Assembly (NCBI GenBank): GCA_030612485.1
Contig: JAUWNS010000134.1
Span: 1 to 6,536, forward strand
DNA length: 6,536 bases
Source: Candidatus Bipolaricaulota bacterium
GTDB taxonomy: Bacteria > Bipolaricaulota > Bipolaricaulia > UBA7950 > UBA9294
Reading direction: 5' to 3'
Positions 4,522 through 6,536 of this stretch are shown one piece after another. The stretch's first letter is position 1. The number at the start of each line of letters is the position of its first letter. The notes under the pieces were generated by a model. That model ran no database searches, was not told the origin of the DNA, and saw only the letters and a program-made list of their open reading frames with translations. A program made the position numbers and the translations under genes.

Positions 4522-4929
4522 ATGACTGATTATTTGGTGGATACTAACCATGCCAGTAAGATTCTGGAAGGAGAAAAGAAGCTCAAATCCCAACTGCAGA
4601 AGGCAAAGGGTACAGGAGATATCTTTAGTATCTCCATGACCATCTTGGGGGAACTCTACTACGCTGCCTATGCCAGTCAGCGCAAGAAAAAGAATCTAGC
4701 TCGTCTAAAAGCTTTCCTAAATTCAGTAGTTCTCTGGGAATATGACCATCTCGCGGCTGAAGAATTTGGCTGGATACAAGCGGAGCAAAAGGCCACGGGG
4801 AAGCCCATCCCTCCCAGTGATGCTCAGATTGCTGCTGTAGCTCGCCTCCATAACCTCACGATACTCAGCAATGATCGGCGTTTTACCTTTGTGAGCAACC
4901 TTTCGGTCGATAACTGGCTGAGTCCGTAA
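4522..4929 (+). CDS. vapC: VapC-type PIN-domain toxin (second copy, different subfamily)
   Basis: A 135-residue PIN-domain protein with the expected acidic residues: D7 in YLVDTNHAS, E44 in TILGELYYA, D100 in PPSDAQIAAVA, and D118 in ILSNDRRF. It ends with VDNWL as usual. It would act as a Mg2+-dependent RNase on a structured RNA unless bound by its antitoxin, here the DUF2281 protein encoded just upstream. I chose the ATG at 4522 (GGAG eight bases before it). The frame runs open from 4417, but that part overlaps the antitoxin gene in another frame and is not protein-like. It has more Lys/Asn codons and lower GC than the VapC at 2494-2895, and the two are only distantly alike (shared motifs, not overall sequence), so they were probably acquired separately. 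The length is normal and it appears intact. Confidence 0.92.
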   Translation: MTDYLVDTNHASKILEGEKKLKSQLQKAKGTGDIFSISMTILGELYYAAYASQRKKKNLARLKAFLNSVVLWEYDHLAAEEFGWIQAEQKATGKPIPPSDAQIAAVARLHNLTILSNDRRFTFVSNLSVDNWLSP

Positions 4930-4945
4930 GTAAACCGAAGTAAAT

Positions 4946-4972
4946 GCTCTTGTCAAGAGCTGCTCATGAGCA
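4946..4972. repeat. Two abutting small palindromes after vapC
   Basis: gctctt-gtc-aagagc (4946-4960) is followed at once by the perfect 12-bp palindrome tgctcatgagca (4961-4972), 17 bases after the vapC stop. It could be a terminator, though there is no T-run. Confidence 0.35.
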
Positions 4973-5200
4973 AGTCACTCGATTCAGGATGAACGATCCG
5001 TTTCACCCATCTTCTACAGTTCTTGTAGTCACTTCCTGCGTTGCTACTCTCTGGAATTGTAGAAGATAAGTATGGCAATACGAGCGATAAGAAGAGAACA
5101 TGAATTGGGGAGCGCACCAGCGCACTATGCCGATGAGATGATTAAGAGCGGAATTAAGTGTTATGTCCCCCGGAATTAGTGATAGGTTGTCAAGTCTCTA

Positions 5201-5545
5201 TCATATGTTCTCCGAAGCGAAAATGTTCTCCAGAGACGTGATAAGCGGCGGCAGGTCCTCGGTAACGGTTTGCCAGACAATGTCAAGGTTTACATCGTAG
5301 TAGGCATGAATCAGATGGTGCCGCATACCAGTGATATTGCGCCAGGGAATCTGAGGATGGCGACTGCGTACCTCATCGGAGATGCGTCCGGCAGCTTCAC
5401 CGATGATTTCAATGCACTTTACGAGCGAGAGGGTCAACATACGATCGGTGTCGAGTGCGTCCCTTTGCCTTCCCGTCGCGAAACCAACGGCGTCTCGCAT
5501 TGCATCGAGCATATGACGCAACCGTACTTCATCAGCCTTATCCAT
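5201..5545 (-). CDS. hepT: HepT-like HEPN toxin (DUF86)
   Basis: This 114-residue all-helical protein is of the HEPN/DUF86 family. HEPN toxins of this type are ribonucleases in HepT/MntA systems. The catalytic RX4-6HXY motif is present as R75-HHLI-H80-A-Y82 in [16 protein letters not shown]. The preceding segment [19 protein letters not shown] (42-60) is also typical. The gene is at the 3' end of a two-gene operon: its ATG (5545) overlaps the last eight bases of the nucleotidyltransferase gene mntA, so the pair is translated together. In the characterised system (from Shewanella) the partner adds AMP to the tyrosine of this motif, which here would be Y82, and so inactivates the toxin. Length and motif indicate an intact gene. 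It ends convergently with the vapC gene at 4522-4929. Confidence 0.92.
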   Translation of the reverse strand: MDKADEVRLRHMLDAMRDAVGFATGRQRDALDTDRMLTLSLVKCIEIIGEAAGRISDEVRSRHPQIPWRNITGMRHHLIHAYYDVNLDIVWQTVTEDLPPLITSLENIFASENI

Positions 5546-5840
5546 AAAGCACCACCGTTGTGGCTACTACTTCATCGCGAAAATACCGACTCAAGTCTTC
5601 AGGTGTCCGCAGGTCCACTTTCCGCCCGCCGAACAATCCCTCAAGCTCTAATTCCATACCCGCTAAACGAATAAATCCGGGCACGTGCCCTGGTTCGAAT
5701 TCCACCAATACATCTACGTCGCTCTCCGCCCGGAAATCCGCCCGCAGTACAGAGCCGAAGAGCGCTAGTCTGCGTATATGGTGTCGTCGGCAAAAATCCG
5801 GTAGCGCGTCCTTCGGGACAGCGATCTTTACGTGGTTCAT
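5538..5840 (-). CDS. mntA: MntA-like minimal nucleotidyltransferase antitoxin
   Basis: A 100-residue minimal nucleotidyltransferase. The GSX10DXD signature is complete: G29-S30, then D41 and D43 in [20 protein letters not shown], with a third acidic residue at D76 in [11 protein letters not shown]. In the known HepT/MntA system this enzyme transfers AMP from ATP to the toxin tyrosine, acting as the antitoxin. It overlaps hepT by eight bases, and the antitoxin comes first, as usual. GGAGGT (5850-5845 on the minus strand) four bases before the ATG sets the start. An extended -10 promoter lies at 5872-5901. Short length is normal for the minimal nucleotidyltransferase group. It was probably gained as part of the surrounding TA patch. 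Confidence 0.92.
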   Translation of the reverse strand: MNHVKIAVPKDALPDFCRRHHIRRLALFGSVLRADFRAESDVDVLVEFEPGHVPGFIRLAGMELELEGLFGGRKVDLRTPEDLSRYFRDEVVATTVVLYG

Positions 5841-5871
5841 GCCTACCTCCGCTAGATCCGTCTTCCTCAGT

Positions 5872-5901
5872 ATTATAGCAACAGATTTGTCGGAACCGCA
5901 A
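5872..5901 (-). promoter_or_regulatory. Extended -10 promoter of mntA-hepT
   Basis: On the minus strand TGC-TATAAT (TATAAT at 5877-5872) is an extended -10 box. TTGCGG (5901-5896), 18 bases upstream, is a moderate -35 box. The start would fall near 5865, about 25 bases before the ATG at 5840. Confidence 0.6.
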
Positions 5902-5910
5902 TGGCGGTTC
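5893..5910. promoter_or_regulatory. Inverted repeat over the mntA -35 box (operator candidate)
   Basis: A perfect 7-bp inverted repeat gaaccgc-aatg-gcggttc that covers the -35 hexamer of the mntA promoter. Its position fits a repressor site. Alternatively it is a structural repeat with no regulatory role. Confidence 0.4.
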
Positions 5911-6067
5911 TACGTTGGATCAACCTTCTCCGCGAATCGCGAATTTTTGTCCACGAAGGGCATGAAGGTTTCATCTTTTGCTGGCTCCTCAGGCGCTGCA
6001 CAAACAAGGCAGATTCGGCAACCTTGACTTTCATCTTATCCCGTAATCCAGCCTGATGCACATTCCC
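5911..6067. other. Intergenic stretch upstream of mntA
   Basis: No supportable gene is seen. The minus-strand frame 5873-6061 is open, but it runs through the mntA promoter, lacks a ribosome binding site and has no family motif. It may be a remnant of a lost gene (its middle, KVKVAESALFVQRLRSQQ, is the most protein-like part), but that is weak. Confidence 0.4.
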
Positions 6068-6172
6068 GTTTCGCTATCTCGCTCCGTATCCGTGTCTCCC
6101 CCTCCCCGCGTCTCCGTATCTCCCTCTCGCCCCTTCGCCCTCTTCCCCCGCGTCTCTGTGTCTTTGCGAGAG
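6068..6172. repeat. Strand-asymmetric low-complexity tract
   Basis: The plus strand is almost pure pyrimidine plus G in the pattern cgtctccccctccccgcgtc, tccgtatctccctctcgccc and cccgcgtctctgtgtctttg. The minus strand correspondingly repeats degenerate units like ggagacgcggggag. Shorter patches of the same type occur at about 1254-1275, 2264-2275 and 2420-2446. It is not coding, since the open frames through it are low-complexity translations. Its origin is unknown. Confidence 0.6.
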
Positions 6173-6189
6173 GCACAAGCTTTTTGAAG

Positions 6190-6536
6190 TGCACCCCTTA
6201 AGCTGGACACGTCGGAGCCGAAACTGATACATACCATGGGGCCGACTTAATTCCTTGTTCAAACTCCACTGGACTGACATAACCAAGTGCCGAATGCAAC
6301 CGCTCTTGATTGTATATCAGTTCGATGAACTCGCCAATCCTCTCTTGCACTTCCGTAAACGTCCGGTACTCCGAAACATAGACCTCCTCTACCTTCAACG
6401 TCTTCATGAAGCTCTCCGCTTGCGCATTGTCATAGGGATTCCCTTTGCGAGACATGCTAATCGTGAACCTGTGTTCCTCGAGGATCTCTATGTAGTCATC
6501 TGCTGCGTACTGTACACCACGGTCGGAATGGTGAAT
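6190..6536 (-). mobile_element. IS3-family insertion sequence, partial (3' end)
   Basis: The element runs off the right edge. Its near end is placed at about 6190, where the plus strand reads tgcaccccttaagctggaca, beginning with TG as IS3-family ends do and resembling the (A)AGTTGGAC-containing termini of that family. The transposase stop codon lies at 6198-6200, just inside this end. The matching end and the target duplication are outside the window. Confidence 0.65.
6198..6536 (-). CDS. IS3-family transposase (OrfB, C-terminal part of the DDE integrase core), partial
   Basis: The 112 residues visible begin IHHSDRGVQYAADDYIEILE at the window edge and continue with SMSRKGNPYDNAQAESFMKTLK and, near the end, YNQERLHSALGYVSPVEFEQ. 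These are the classic landmarks of IS3-family OrfB, the retroviral-integrase-like transposase. HSDRG contains the second catalytic aspartate (D5 of the fragment) and NAQAES the glutamate (E41), separated by 35 residues as in the DD(35)E motif. The N-terminal part with the first aspartate, and OrfA, lie outside. The last residues (GIKSAPWYVSVSAPTCPA) overlap the IS terminus, so the natural stop is close to the element end. Nothing indicates that the visible part is broken. Confidence 0.93.
   Translation of the reverse strand: MHHSDRGVQYAADDYIEILEEHRFTISMSRKGNPYDNAQAESFMKTLKVEEVYVSEYRTFTEVQERIGEFIELIYNQERLHSALGYVSPVEFEQGIKSAPWYVSVSAPTCPA

Noticed and set aside
5270..6027. Plus-strand frames 5270-5674 and 5560-6027
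   Set aside because: They are antisense to hepT and mntA, whose minus-strand frames contain the complete RX4HXY and GSX10DXD motifs.
5873..6286. Minus-strand frames 5873-6061, 6031-6237 and 6074-6286
   Set aside because: The first crosses the mntA promoter. The other two are translations of the low-complexity tract and overlap the IS end.
1..6536. tRNA, rRNA, riboswitch or CRISPR array
   Set aside because: No cloverleaf with a GTTCRANNC arm outside genes, no rRNA-like sequence, and no regularly spaced direct repeats of CRISPR length were found by eye. The gttcgaattc near 5694 lies inside mntA.

Overview
The window looks like a fragment of a bacterial chromosome, probably from an uncultured or thermophile-like lineage. 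The GC-rich comEC end has many GGG/CTC/ATC codons, DUF433/DUF5615/DUF2281/DUF5647 small genes are common in such genomes, and the intergenic DNA is full of hairpin repeats. No taxon can be assigned from the sequence alone. The dominant content is an accessory patch of small toxin-antitoxin (TA) modules, several intact and several broken, lying between the competence gene comEC and an IS3-family insertion sequence.

Layout. (1) 1-1140, minus: N-terminal half of comEC, the DNA-uptake channel protein, running off the left edge. (2) 1141-1699: about 560 bases without a credible gene, with a few hairpins. (3) 1700-2310, plus: a small reading frame broken by two in-frame stops, whose original stop overlaps (ATGA) the start of an intact DUF5647-family gene. 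This looks like a two-gene module whose first member has died. (4) 2494-3188, minus: a complete Phd/YefM-type antitoxin and PIN-domain VapC toxin operon with a strong promoter and a perfect palindrome over it. (5) 3463-4235, plus: a ruined DUF433-DUF5615 pair. A 173-bp inverted-repeat (MITE-like) element with an 8-bp target duplication sits exactly on the antitoxin start codon, and the PIN-like toxin loses its C-terminal two thirds next to a cluster of hairpin repeats. (6) 4251-4929, plus: an intact DUF2281 antitoxin and VapC toxin pair. (7) 5201-5840, minus: an intact hepT-mntA pair (HEPN toxin and nucleotidyltransferase antitoxin) with an extended -10 promoter. (8) 6068-6172: a purine/pyrimidine-asymmetric low-complexity tract. 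(9) 6190-6536, minus: the 3' end of an IS3-family transposase with the IS terminus near 6190.

The genes do not form a pathway. Each TA pair is a self-contained unit in which an antitoxin neutralises its neighbour (RNase or HEPN toxin), and the patch appears to have grown and decayed through repeated insertions. The most informative observations are the insertion that duplicated a start codon, the doubly interrupted gene coupled to DUF5647, and the small-hairpin repeat family that recurs beside the two damaged modules.
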